DNA of 19,301 nt from Bacteroidota bacterium (GCA_016706595.1 JADJJH010000012.1:1-19301), one strand, 5' to 3'. Shown: positions 1 to 9,724, numbered from the stretch's first letter. A program made the numbers and translations. Notes: generated by a model not told the origin, from the sequence alone.

Positions 1-805
1 AAAGATGCCATGTTTATCGATGAGTTAGCTTGCTTGGGCTTTGGTTTATCGAAATTGGTACACTTACCCTAAACCTCAAGAGGAAATGATAAACCTCGAT
101 TGATTCGATTCCCTGGTAGTTCCGCCATTATTAATCGAATGGGTTTAATAACCAGGTGTTGACGCTGCAGTTACCGGATTAAGAAGAATAGGAAAACAGA
201 TATTATCATAGGTGGCAATATCGGAAAAAATAAAACTACACCAAACGAAGAAGCCATTAAAGATTATGAATACTGTTTTAAGAAATTTTTTGATGTAGTT
301 GATTATTTTGTAGTGAATGAGCAGTCCGGGAATACACCTAACCTACGTAGACTGCGGGAAGAAAAACCTTTACACGATTTACTGATGCAATTGCAAAAGG
401 CCATAAATACAAGGTTATCCTAATCCTAAACCCATTCTTTAAAGTACCCGATTTAAATGAATCGCAACTCGATGATGTAACTAGTGTTATTACCTCAACA
501 CGATTAAGCGGAATCGTAGCCTAAATACTACCATCGATCGACAAGGCTTAAGTGCCAATAAAACGCTGATTGAAAATACGGGTGCCGGTGGAGTAAGTAG
601 TGAAGCCATTAAAGCGCAACATTAATTGCCGAAGGTATTCGATATATCACGCAAAAAACAAATGGCAAATTACCTATTATTGCCGTTGGCGGAATATTTT
701 CGGGCGACGATGCACAAGAAAGTGCAAGCCGGTGCATGTTTGGTTCAAGTGTATACGGCTTTGTTGTGAAGGTCGGGTATAGCTAAAAGATTTGTAAATC
801 GTTGA
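1..805 (+). CDS. pyrD: Dihydroorotate dehydrogenase (quinone), 3' part, frame-broken
   Basis: Class 2 dihydroorotate dehydrogenase, the membrane-associated flavoenzyme that oxidises dihydroorotate to orotate in pyrimidine synthesis with a quinone acceptor. The window opens inside the gene, just after the usual AAGFDKDA segment; the first residues read KDAMFIDELACLGFGF, then IEIGTLTPKPQ and NRMGFNNQGVD. A degraded form of the NVSSPNTPNLR motif (catalytic serine region) lies near 310-355. Further on come KVAPDLNESQLDDV, the NTT..R GL segment, and the flavin-phosphate region IIAVGGIFSGDDA with GA.LVQVYTAL. The last codons are RFVNR followed by TGA at 803-805. About 75 N-terminal residues are off-window. 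Several one-base indels interrupt the frame (near 45, 180, 310, 420, 520, 620, 720); the restored protein is conserved throughout, so sequencing error is more likely than a pseudogene. A TerC-family gene starts 8 bases downstream. Confidence 0.94.
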
Positions 806-812
806 TTAAATT

Positions 813-1595
813 ATGAGTATGGATTATTTATTAAGTGCAGATGCGTTAATTGGTTTGCTTACCCATACTGTTTTAGAAATTGTTTTAGGCGTAGATAATG
901 TCATTTTCGTGTCTATTATCATGGGGCGACTTGATGCAAAATTGCAGAAAAAGCACGCCGTATTTGGATGATTAGTGGAATGATTGTAGAGTTCTTTTAC
1001 TTTTGAGTTTAAGCTGGCTTGTAAAAATGGTAATGCCGGGTGTTCTCGATATTTGGTAAAGGATTTAATTTGGGTTAATTATGTTGGGTGGAGGTTTGTT
1101 TTTATTAGACAGTGAGTAAAATTCATCAAAAATTAGAAGGTGATCAGCATCATCAAACAAATAGTAACAAAAAAGCAGCAACGCTAATGAATGTAGTTAT
1201 TCAAATGATGTTGGTTGATATGGTTTTTCGTTCGATAGTATTATTACCGCGGTAGGCATGGCACAGCATGTTGAGGTGATGATTGCTGCGCAATGTTGCC
1301 GCCCAGTTATGATGTTTTTATTTTCAGGTCGCATTGCCGCCTTTGCTGAAAAACATCAACGGTTAAAATGTTAGCCTTATCGTTTTTAGTAATGATTGGT
1401 GTGGTATTATTTAAGTAATTGAGTTGGGATGCAGAAAAAGCACATGATTTGCATTTAAAAAACTGAAATCAATATACTTTGCGATGGCTTTTTCATTTGC
1501 TGTAGAAATGTTGAATTTGCAATTACGTAAAAAAAAGTAAGCCTGTTGAATTGCATGAACCTCATATGGATGATATTCAACCTGAAAGTAAGTAA
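813..1595 (+). CDS. TerC family integral membrane protein, frame-broken
   Basis: Multi-spanning membrane protein of the TerC family; characterised members handle manganese or other metal ions, but the substrate here cannot be told. The first 50 residues are clean and diagnostic: MSMDYLLSADALIGLLTHTV, then EIVLGVDNVIFVSIIMGRL, which carries the conserved E..LG.DN.. acidic motif of the first transmembrane helix. After indels near 945-1080 the second conserved block appears as VIQMMLVDMVFSFDSIITAVGMA, the family's D..FS.DS motif. Later pieces are hydrophobic helices (MLALSFLVMIGVVLF, and a helix with FFI.CRNVEFA near 1480-1520) and a charged tail HMDDIQPESK. Restored length is about 260 residues, usual for the family. 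ATG at 813 lies 7 bases after the pyrD stop, suggesting cotranscription. The stop TAA at 1593-1595 overlaps the ATG of the next gene (TAATG). Confidence 0.88.
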
Positions 1596-3185
1596 TGCCT
1601 AATGCTTCTCTTTTTGGTAAAAAATGCGCATACTTCCAGTGCATTTTTGTTTTGTATTGTTATTGGGTTATTATGCGCAAGCAGTTATGGTTTAGAGTTG
1701 GGATGATGAATGGTCGCAGGCGATACGGGATATATCAACTATAATTATATAGTGTCCACCAAAAAGAGCCTTGCTAAACGGTAACGAAAAGTATCATGGA
1801 CCTTTTTTTTGAAGTGATATTAGTATGTACAGAAAAGATTTTGAATTTGGAGGATATGCATACTATTTATCAAATGCGACATATCGTTTTGTTTCTATTA
1901 TTTTTGTTTCGGTATTAGCATTTTGTCGTGTAGCACGCAAAATTATTTTCAGTTAACTATGCTGTATTGGCTTGTTTGTTTTTGGTTCTATCGCCTCGAT
2001 TTTTTGCAGAAGCATTTTTAATTCAAAAGGATATTGTGTTGCTCCTCGTTTTTTATTTTGAGTTTATATAGTTGCTTTTTATTTTTGAAGCAGAAATGCA
2101 AAGTGGGCTGTTTTACATGGTTTGTTACGGGTATGCTAGTACCCGTTCGTATTTGTGGGCATTATGAATTCGATGATCACCATTGGGCTGTACGTTTTAT
2201 TACTTATCATGAAACGTAAAGAACATTTGGCGTATACAACCCTTATTTGGATATATTTTAGTGAGTTCACTTTCAATCTGTTTTATGTTGGCCCATTTTA
2301 TGGGAAGAGGCCTTTGCATCATTTTATACAAGCCTTTGCCGAAATGAAAAAATATCATTGGGATGCAACCGTTTTATATTTCGGAAAACAAATTGATGCT
2401 GCCCATTACCATATTTATTTACTTAGATATTCATTACCACACCGGTATTGTTTATCATTTTGTTTTGCCGGTTTCATTCGGTATGCAAAAAATAGTATGA
2501 AGAAAAGATTTTCGAATTTTTCCTCAAGTACCAATGGAATACGATTTGGGCGGTTTATTGATGCCGATTCTGTCGGTGAGTGTTGCATTCTGTATTGATT
2601 TTATGATGGCGGCGACATGTCTATTTTATTTACCCATTGTTTTATTCTAATTTGCCGTATATGGCATATTTCTATTGCACAACAATTTCGTTACATAGTA
2701 CACGGCATTATTTTATTACGATTGTTTAGTTTTGTTTATTGGTCGGTAAAAAACCATCCTTTCAACAGGTATATTTTAATCCTGTATCTCAAATAGTGAT
2801 AACAGATATAGGCACTCAATTTGAATGTGATTATTGGGAGGGTTTATCATACAAGCAAGGCATAGAATGGTTAATTGAAAATCATACACACGAAGAAAAT
2901 TAAAAAATCGCCTTTCAAAAATTTTGCCCGGCGAACTTAATGTGAGGCATTGCCCATTGCACAAGAAATAAGATTGACATTTGCTCGATCCATTGCGATA
3001 ATGCAGCAAACTATTACATCACTAATTATCGATGGTCGCCACCACCTGCAGATGTACAATTATTGCATCAAATTAAAGTAGATGGGATGGCCATTTTAGG
3101 GATTTATAAAGGGGCTTGTAAAGTAGCAAATGGAATTGATAGTATAGAAAATATTCATCATTTGGCACCCTGTGGCAACGATTGA
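1595..3185 (+). CDS. ArnT/GT39-like membrane glycosyltransferase, frame-broken
   Basis: Polytopic glycosyltransferase resembling the dolichyl-phosphate-mannose or undecaprenyl-phosphate-arabinose transferases (GT39/ArnT class), which move a sugar from a polyprenyl-phosphate carrier to a protein or lipid outside the inner membrane. Joining frames gives an N-terminal helix, SSYGLELGWDDEWSQ with the acidic DDE pair expected in the first periplasmic loop, then NEKYHGPFFEVILV and YQMRHIVLFLLF. The block LSPRFFAEAFYNSKDIV matches the family's SPRFFAES..N.KDI pattern, followed by GLVTGMLVAVRICGIMNS. The longest clean piece is 2155-2410. The C-terminal block FECDYWEGLSYKQGIEWLIE matches the F.LDYWG.SY..ALE pattern of these proteins, and YNYRWSPPP is near the end. 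The exact stop is uncertain: the uninterrupted frame reaches TGA at 3183-3185, but a one-base error would end it near 3125. At least eight frame breaks are present. Its neighbour GT2 enzyme could make its lipid-linked donor. Confidence 0.78.
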
Positions 3186-3343
3186 GGCGATACCCCTGGA
3201 AGTAGGCGCAGCGGAAATGCGGAGTATGGCTCCAAAGTGTATTAGCCACCCAAATAAAAAACGTTCTTAAAATTAAGTAAAGACGCATTCTTCGTCTAAA
3301 TTTGTTTGTGTGAAGGTTTTAATACCAAACACCCAATATAACT

Positions 3344-4393
3344 ATGGAAACTCCGGCAATTTCTTCATCAAACCCATACTCTATAATGAGTCTTTGAATC
3401 ATTCCAGCTTTATATGGGCGACTGAAAGCCGGTGATGGAAAAATTATCAATTAGCTACGAGGATTAGCATTTGTGAGTGATTACAGTAAAGGATAACTCG
3501 ATTTTATCAGTTAAGCAATTTGCTACGTAAGATAAGCAAGTGAAATATATCCCGATTTGCTAGCAGAAACTCCGGGCATCAATTGCAGTTACCGCCGACG
3601 GCGGAAACTGTGCAAAGAGAAGCGGTTACCATTATTGATGCCGACTTGCAAGATCTTACCGGCTGATAGTTGATTTGTATATAAAAATGCCAAGAAGGCT
3701 ATGAGAGTAGTATACGCTAAACGCCGAAGCAGAAAGATAAAAGCATTTTGAAAATCGCTTACCAAACATTTTATCGGAGACTTGCGCGCACATTCTGGTG
3801 ATATTCCCTTAGATGCTTGGTGATTTTAGAATATTGAAGCGTTGGGCGCTGTGGTTGTTGATTAAATCGTATGCGAGAAACAGCATAAATTTTTACGCGG
3901 ACAAATTGCTTGGTTGGGGTTTAACCAAACTTATATCGGATACGATCACGATGCGCGCGCTGCCGGTGAGCGGGAGTATTCGTATCGTAAACTGTTTGAT
4001 TGGCTTTAGGTGGCATTACGTCGTTTTCGAATATGCCTTTACGCGTAGCCACCATCATGGGTTTATTGTATTTTTTATTTCCTTGCTATTGGTAATTTAT
4101 ACCCTCGTATCGTTTTGTTTTTCATGATACTACACCACGGGGTTGGTCTCGTCGATTATGATATCGGTTTGTTTTTAGGAGGCATTCAATTATTAAGTAT
4201 TGGCATTGTTGGCGAGTATATTAGTCGTATACAAAGTGATGTTCGCAAACGACCGTTGTATGTGTTGAGAGATACAGAGATATGGAGTAACGATGCATCA
4301 GAGACATTAGTGAAACCCATACCTTACTTTGTGTCTGCAGATACTAAGTGTTTGATAAAGAAGCGTCACATACAAGGCGCCTTGAAATATTGA
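3344..4393 (+). CDS. GT2 polyprenyl-phosphate glycosyltransferase (DPM1/GtrB-like), frame-broken
   Basis: Inverting glycosyltransferase family 2 enzyme of the dolichol-phosphate-mannose synthase/GtrB type, which transfers a sugar from a nucleotide donor to undecaprenyl phosphate on the cytoplasmic face. Restored blocks in order: a VIPVYNE-like start (now IPNTHSI-type debris near 3375), MEKLSISYE, a D.S.D.S block, YIDLSRNFGHQLAVTAGAE in broken form, IDADLQDP (metal-binding DAD and QDP motifs), YAKR.SRK, YRRLAR, DAGDFRILKR, and AAGESGYSYRKLF. After 4010 come SNMPLRVATIMG and two long hydrophobic helices, then GGIQLLSIGIVGEYISRIQ and RPLYV, the usual family ending. Frame breaks are dense from 3370 to 4130; the piece from 4115 is clean. 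The last 30 or so codons run into a dispersed hairpin repeat (4372-4463), so this C-terminal tail is probably repeat-derived. It faces the minus-strand epimerase gene. Confidence 0.92.
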
Positions 4394-4463
4394 GAGTTTA
4401 CTGTTGTAAATGACCTGTTTGAAAGGCGAGGTTGACTGATGTAATTGTCGTTTTATTGCAAAC
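4372..4463. repeat. Dispersed copy of the hairpin repeat
   Basis: Diverged single copy of the unit that forms the tandem array at 15311-15768. Shared landmarks in order are CAAGGC, TTGAAATATTG, GAGTTTACT, GTAAATGAC, a TTT.AA segment, GCGAGGTT versus CGAGCTTA, and a TGTCG..TTATTGCAAAC tail matching GGACGATAAATGCAAC. The core TTTAC-n4-GTAAA hairpin is kept. It overlaps the last codons of the GT2 gene and ends 1 base before the stop of the minus-strand epimerase, so it fills the whole convergent junction. A role in transcription termination is possible but unproven. Confidence 0.6.
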
Positions 4464-4464
4464 A

Positions 4465-5434
4465 CTACTTAAAATAACCACTATTCTTCTTATACCAATC
4501 AAATGATATACGCAAACCTTCACTTACTGATATTGCGGTTGATAATTCAATAATGATTTTGCTTTATCGATATTTGCTAAACTATGTGGTATATCGCCTA
4601 ATCGAAACGCACCGAAATTGGGTTTTAAGTGTGAAACCCCCTTGGGTCTTTAATAATATCAAATAATTGTAATAGCGTTGTGCTTTCGCCAAAAGCAATA
4701 TTATATACTTGGTTTAATGCGGCGCTGTTTCGGTAAACAGGCATTGATATTGGCCTGCACTACATTATCAACAAACGTAAAATCTCGGCTATAACTACCA
4801 TCCCCCATTAATGGTTGGGGCCGATCTTGCATCACCGCATTCATAAACAAAGGAATTACGGCAGCGTAAGCGCCAGCACGGACTTTGATACGGACCAAAA
4901 CACATTAAAATAGCGCAAGCCAATAAATTCCATTTGATAGATACGAGCAAATACATCGGCATACAATTCCATTACATACTTAGTAACCGCATACGGCGAC
5001 AGAAGGCTTACCGATGGTATCTTCCAACCTTAGGTAAGTTTTCGCTATCGCCATAAGTTGATGAAGAGGCCGCATACACAATACGTTTAATACCCCGCCT
5101 CTTTGGCTGCTGTATAAATATTAAGCGTGCGGTAATACTTCTTTTGCATTGGTATTCCACAGGGTCGCTTATGCTTCGTGGCACTGAACCTAATGCTGCT
5201 TGATAGAAATTTTATCCATGCCTTGCATCGCATGTACACAAGTAGCATAATCAGTAATATCGCCTTCCAATTAATTCGAACGTTGGAAGATCTTTTAGAT
5301 CTTCCAACGATTAAATAACCCGGTACTAAAATTATCGAGAATACGAACTTTACTCACGCGCTCATCGCGAAGTAGCGCTCGTGCTAAGTTTGAACCAATA
5401 AAGCCAGCGCCACGATAAGAAGTATGGAAGACAT
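4465..5434 (-). CDS. WbpP/TviC-like UDP-HexNAc 4-epimerase (SDR family), frame-broken
   Basis: NAD-dependent short-chain dehydrogenase/reductase of the extended type, closest in pattern to the WbpP/TviC group that epimerises UDP-GlcNAc or UDP-GlcNAcA at C4 for surface polysaccharides. Restored minus-strand blocks: GGAGFIGSNLARALLRDERV (Rossmann GxxGxxG), VRILDNFSTGYL, EGDITDYATCVHAM, QAALGSVPRSI, RIVYAASSSTYGDS, and SPYAVTKYVMELYADVF with the YxxxK catalytic pair. Then come LRYFNVFGPYQ, PAGAYAAVIPLFMNAVMQD, GDGSYSRDFTFVDNVVQANI, NQVYNIAFGESTTL, and a final ISFDWYKKNSGYFK before the stop at 4465-4467. SVPRS after the hydrophobic strand and the RDF.FV.NVVQAN block favour WbpP-type over GalE, but substrate remains an inference. 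Restored length is about 323 residues, slightly short of the usual 340, with about eight frame breaks. It is divergent from the epimerase at 5518 and convergent with GT2. Confidence 0.85.
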
Positions 5435-5463
5435 AATAGGACAAATGTAAGTTAAAATGTATG

Positions 5464-5494
5464 TTTGCACTTTATCTCTAAATAAATATTTTTG
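5464..5494 (+). promoter_or_regulatory. Bacteroidota-type promoter upstream of the sugar epimerase operon
   Basis: TTTG at 5464-5467, a 19-base spacer, and TATTTTTG at 5487-5494 match the Bacteroidota housekeeping promoter pattern (TTTG, 19-21 bp, TAnnTTTG). The predicted start of transcription is near 5501, leaving a short leader before the ATG at 5518. It would drive the + strand run epimerase, GT4 and membrane protein. Confidence 0.7.
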
Positions 5495-5517
5495 TTTTCA
5501 TTTATCAGGCGAAAAGT

Positions 5518-6467
5518 ATGATTATTGTTACGGGTTGTGCAGGTTTTATTGGGTCACATGTTTGCGAAAAACTACTGCATGAAGGCGAACAAGTAATAGG
5601 GATTGATAATTTTGATAGCTTCTATGAGCGTAGCCGAAAAGAGAACAATCTGAAATCCTTCCGAAATCATGCGAAGTTTATTTTTATAGAAGGAGATATT
5701 TGTGAAACCGAAGTGTGGAATCAACTTACACAATATAAAGTACAGGGTATTATACATCTTGCTGCCAAAGCGGGGTTTTACCTTCAACACGTGAACCCGA
5801 AGCTTATATTCAAACTAATATTACCGGTACTTTGCGGGTACTTGATTTTCTAAAATAATCCATCCAAAAGCTGGTATTTGCTTCTTCTTCTTCTATTTAC
5901 GGAAATAATGAACAAGTACCTTTTTAGCGAAAATGATCTTGTAGATCATCCAATATCCCCGTATGCATTTACCAAAAAATCGAATGAATTACAAATTCAT
6001 GCATGGCATCATTGTATAAAATTGATGCTTTGTGCTTGCGATTTTTACCGTGTATGGTCCGCGGCAACGCCCCGATTTAGCCATTCGTAAATTTATTCAT
6101 TTAATTGAAAATGATGAACCCATTGAAATGTATGGCGAGTGGAAGCTCTGCTCGCGATTATACCTATATCGAAGATACCGTAAGTGGCATCATGAGTGCT
6201 TGGAAATATGTAAATGTGCATGAGGATGTGTATGAAATTATCAATTTGAAATCATACACGGTATCGTTAAAAACACTAGTTGATCAAATTTATGAACTCT
6301 TGCAAAAACCTAAAAATATTGTTCATACAGCAATGAAACCGGGCGATGTAAATATTACTTATGCCAATATCGATAAAGCAAAAATGTTACTGAATTATTT
6401 ACCTAAAAGCTAGCATGAAGAAGGGGTTGAAAAAAATATATTCTTTGGTATAAAAAAAAATCATTAA
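5518..6467 (+). CDS. UDP-glucuronate 4-epimerase-like SDR enzyme, frame-broken
   Basis: NAD-dependent nucleotide-sugar epimerase of the extended SDR family, most like UDP-glucuronate 4-epimerases (CapI/LpsL group), which make UDP-galacturonate for capsule or lipopolysaccharide. The first 90 residues are clean: MIIVTGCAGFIGSHVCEKLL (Rossmann TGxxGFIG), IGIDNFDSFYE, FIEGDI and GIIHLAAKAG. After an indel near 5770 the frame gives VLPSTREPEAYIQTNITGT, the LAA.AGV..S motif typical of this group. Then FASSSSIYGNNEQVPFSEND, SPYAFTKKSNEL (YxxxK), FFTVYGPRQRPDLAIRKF, EGSSARDYTYIEDTVSGI, NIDKAK.LLNY and EEGVEKNILWYKKN. The stop TAA is at 6465-6467, reached after correcting A-runs at 6430-6459. Restored length is about 316 residues, usual for the family. 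YGPRQRPD.AI..F supports the glucuronate-type assignment, but a GDP- or dTDP-sugar substrate cannot be excluded. Confidence 0.82.
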
Positions 6468-6469
6468 GA

Positions 6470-7589
6470 TTGAAAAAATAGCGGTCATATCAAATACAGC
6501 ATGGAGCGTATATAATTTCCGCAAATCATTGATTGCCGATTTACAACATGCCGGATACCAAGTATTTTGCATTGCACCAAGCGATCAGTTTACTATAAAA
6601 ATTCAGCTTGAACTAGGTTGTGAATTTATTCCCATCCATCAACTCGAAGCCAAAGGTTCGAACTTACTCGAAGATCTTTCACTCATCGTTGAATTCAGAA
6701 AACTTTTCATGAAGTACAAATTTGATATTGTGCTAAGCTATACGGCCAAACCCAATATTTATGGAAACCTCGGCGCGCGCTTTCTCCCCCACAAAATTTA
6801 TTAATACTGTAAATGGTTTGGGCAGTGGCTTAGCTTCAGAGCCAGTTGGGTAAGTAAAATTATGCGACGATTATACAAAGTTGCTTTTAGAAAATCATCT
6901 GCTGTAATTTTTCAAAACCAAGATGATAGAGTTATTTCATTTACATCATATTGTTGATCAATCAAAAACCTACTTGGTGAATGGTTCAGGAATTGATTTA
7001 CAAGAGTTTGAACAAAAGAAAAATTTCAATGAGGATTCATCTACTATGAAATTTTTACTGAGTGCAAGATTAGTTAAGGAAAAAGGTATACTTGAATATA
7101 TAGCAGCCGCTACAGAACTAAAGAAACAATTTTCCTAATGTAAAAATTTTATCTGTGCGGCCTCATTGCCAACAACCCATCTGCTATACCTGCAAATGAC
7201 TTAGACGCCTACCATCAAAAAGGAATTATAGACTACATTAAAGGAAGTGACGATATGAATGCTTTGCTACATGAAATGGATGTATTGGTATTACCATCGT
7301 ATTATCGTGAAGGCGTTCCTCGCATTTTATTAGAAGGGTTAAGTAAAGGTTTACCTATACTAACTACTAATAGCGTAGGTTGTAAAGAAACCGTTGAAGA
7401 AGGTATTAACGGGTATAAAATTCCGGTTCGAGATATTGCTTCTTTGCAAAATGCGATGCGCCAATTTATTGATATGCCTTTTGCCAATCGTATGGCCATG
7501 GGTGAAGCGAGTAGAAGTTAGCAGCCGAGAAATTTTCAGTCGAAAAAGTAAATCAGCAATATTTAAGACTAATACAAGAGCTCACATGA
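6470..7589 (+). CDS. Glycosyltransferase family 4, frame-broken
   Basis: Retaining GT-B glycosyltransferase that adds a sugar from a nucleotide donor to a lipid-linked glycan in the cytoplasm. N-terminal domain: KIAVISNTAWSVYNFRKSLI, FCIAPSD, LEAKGSNLLEDL, DIVLSYTAKPNIYGNLGARF, INTVNGLGSGL. C-terminal domain: FLLSARLVKEKGILEYI, then after a break NVKILFCGLI, IIDYIKGSDDM, DVLVLPSYYREGVPRILLEG (E-x7-E motif of GT4), PILTTNSVGCKETVEEG, NGYKIPVRD. The order and the YREG.PR..LE signature match the WbpH/PglA-like GT4 group. No ATG is in place; TTG at 6470 followed by an A-run missing one base is the most likely start, and it would nearly abut the upstream stop. The last codons, LIQELT then TGA at 7587-7589, overlap the next ATG as ATGA, which implies translational coupling. 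Main breaks are near 6780, 6920, 7135 and 7515. Confidence 0.9.
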
Positions 7590-8942
7590 ATTTAAGTGTA
7601 GGCGAAATAAAGCAGTATCTTGATGCCACTGAGCATATGTACAAACATTTATATTTTGTACGAGATATAGTTTTAGTGCCTTTACTACTAGCCATTATTT
7701 ATTTGTATTTACATGCATCACGCAAACGTCAACCAGCTGAACTTCAAAATATTACCTAACGGTTCATTTAAAATTGTTGGCCATTCCATTATTTCTGTTT
7801 CATCACACATTTATTTATACCGGAGGCGTTGATCAGTTTACTTACTATTGGAGTTCAAACGAAATAATTCAGATGTGGTTTGTGAAACCTGAACTCGCAG
7901 CAAAAGTTTTATTTTCATCCTATACTACTTTTAATGAAGCGAATGTGAACATCGAAATGTCGAAATTTATATTTGCGCCCAATGAATCATTTGTATTAAA
8001 GTTACTTCGGCTATTGCCATGTTGAGTGGAAATACTTATCTCATTACTTCCATTCTTTTATCGTTGTTTGCGTATGTAGGTACCTGGAAAATCTATCGTG
8101 TTGTGAATGATTTTTATCCGGGCATGCAAAACTATTTGCTTGGTCAACGATTTTTATTCCTCGATCATTTTTGGACTTCCGTCATTTCAAAGAGGTTTAC
8201 TGCATTGGCGCCATGGGGTTTTTATTATACTATTTGATGGAAGTTTTTATAAAAGAATTTCAAACTTGTATACTTATTGTATATCGCCTTGTTTAGTTAT
8301 ATCATTCTTCGAATCAAATTATCTATCCTGTTAGCATTAGTCATTGGCTTTGTTTTTCTTACTATTTAATAAAATCGAAAAGTTAGAAACCCTATTTTGC
8401 GCATTATGGTATTGCCCTTTCATTACTAGTGCTGGGGGGTATATTAACCATAGTAGGCAGTGCTTTTTGAAGATAGTTTAAAAACAGTTTGCCTTTTCGA
8501 ATATTTTGGATACCATTAAAACTAATTATGATTATTTAACGCAAGAAAACTTTGCTTCTAGTAGATACACTTTAGGGAAATAGAAGACCACATTAGGTAG
8601 CGTTGCCAAACTTGCACCTGCCAGCATTAATGTTACTTTATTCAGACCTTATCTATGGGAAGCCAATAAACCCATTACCTTATTAGCAGCTCTTGAAAGT
8701 TTACTCACATTAGGACTTACCTTATTTGTTTTATTTACAGTGCGTTTGAGGGCTTTGTATTTTATTTTTAGCGAGAAGTTTGTTTTATTCTGTTTCATTT
8801 TTGCCATGATATTTAGCATTGCCATGGGTTTAACCAGTGGAAATTTTGGCACGCTCATGCGTTATAAAATTCCTTTAATGCCTTTTATTATTCGGCATTG
8901 GCAATTATTTATGTGTTGTGGAAGGACGAAAACGTAAGATAG
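7586..8942 (+). CDS. Multi-spanning membrane protein of the glycan locus, unknown function, frame-broken
   Basis: The ATG at 7586 overlaps the GT4 stop. The first piece is clean: a hydrophilic N-terminus MNLSVGEIKQYLDATEHMYK, then helix IVLVPLLLAIIYLYLH. A frame break near 7755 continues into YLTVHLKLLAIPLFLFHHTF, IYTGGVDQFTYYWSSNEI, NEANVNIEMSKFIFAPNESF, LSGNTYLITSILLSLFAYVG, TWKIYRVVNDFYPGMQ, FIP and GALGF-type segments. At 8600-8942 come LAPASINVTLFRPYLWEANK, a helix with LTLGLTLFVLFTV, FAMIFSIAMGLTSGNFGTLM, RYKIPLMPF and a final tyrosine-rich helix. Estimated length is 440-450 residues with 9-11 membrane helices. The order of conserved soluble loops and the position after GT4 suggest a polysaccharide polymerase or related export protein, but no Wzy signature can be proved. 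The stop is uncertain: TAG at 8940-8942 or TAA about 20 bases later. Confidence 0.6.
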
Positions 8943-9007
8943 AAATTGAACAAGCTCTTTGTTAAATGCTATGATTATTCTCACGCTCTTCTTTCACTTC
9001 ACTTCAT

Positions 9008-9015
9008 TACATTTG
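9008..9015 (+). promoter_or_regulatory. Putative -7 box of upp
   Basis: TACATTTG matches the Bacteroidota TAnnTTTG box. It lies 18 bases before the ATG at 9034, giving a short leader. No clear TTTG is found at the usual distance upstream, so support is partial. Confidence 0.45.
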
Positions 9016-9033
9016 TAACACATTTTTTATACC

Positions 9034-9704
9034 ATGGTACATCATTTAGCAAAATCAAATTCATTAATCAATGTTTGGATGAATGAATTACGTAGCACCG
9101 ATATTCAACAAGATCGTTTGCGATTTAGAAGAAATATGGAAAGGATTGGTGAAGTAGTAGCCTATGAAATTAGTAAAACCTTACCCTATTTACCTACCGA
9201 AATTGAAACACCATTAGGAATGTATAATGGTAAAACCATCGATCAACAACGGTTTTGTCAACCATTTTACGTGCAGGTATTCCTTTATTTCAAGGTTTAT
9301 TAAATTATTTCGACCAGGCCGATTGTAGTTTTGTTGCGGCCTATCGTAAGCATAGCAAATTAGATGATAGTTTTGAAATTAATCAAGGCTATGTTACTTG
9401 TCCGAACCTTGAAGGCCGCACCTTAATTATGGCCGACCCTATGTTAGCTACCGGAGCTTCATTAATAGTGGCACTCGAAGAATTATATAATTATGGTATT
9501 CAGCTCAAGTACATATTGTAGTGGCCATGCCTGTTCCGAAGGAATTGATGCCGTTCGTCATCGCTTCCCCGACTTCACTATTTGGGCAGCTGATATTGAT
9601 GATGAACTTACCGCCAAGGGATATATCGTTCCTGGATTAGGCGATGCGGTGATTTATCCTTTGGAGATAAATGCAGTTTTAATACATCACATTTGATTCG
9701 ATAA
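9034..9704 (+). CDS. upp: Uracil phosphoribosyltransferase, frame-broken
   Basis: Makes UMP from uracil and PRPP in the cytoplasm (pyrimidine salvage). Clean N-terminus: INVWMNELRSTDIQQDRLRF, RRNMERIGEVVAYEISKTLP, IETPLGMYNGKTI. After a break near 9250: VLSTILRAGIPLFQGLLNYF (the V..I.RAG signature), AAYRKHSKLDDSFEINQGYV, LIMADPMLATGASLIVALEE (PRPP-binding loop), then after a break near 9500 QVHIVVAMPVPEGIDAV, FTIWAADIDDELTAKGYIVP and GLGDAGDLSFGDK, the uracil-binding C-terminus. Stop TAA at 9702-9704 after a missing G near 9650. Restored length about 223 residues, against 208-220 usual. It has its own promoter box and seems separate from the glycan genes. Together with pyrD the window holds both de novo and salvage pyrimidine genes, but they lie 8 kb apart. 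Confidence 0.92.
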
Positions 9705-9724
9705 ACGTCCTCTCTACATAAATT

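Noticed and set aside
1411..1644. 77-residue minus-strand frame
   Set aside because: Shadow of the TerC 3' end and the start of the GT39 gene, both supported on + by family motifs.
2776..3288. Two minus-strand frames of 77 and 71 residues
   Set aside because: They lie opposite the C-terminal part of the GT39-like gene, whose DYWEGLSY and YRWSPPP motifs support the + strand.
3281..3304. Small hairpin AGACG/CGTCT followed by TAAATTTG before the GT2 gene
   Set aside because: The stem is only 5 bp and no -33 TTTG is in place; too weak to call a terminator or promoter in an error-rich stretch.
5281..5309. Perfect 13-bp inverted repeat with a 3-base loop
   Set aside because: It lies inside the WbpP-like gene and encodes EDLKDLP, a normal segment before the EGDI strand; the palindrome follows from the repeated Asp-Leu codons.
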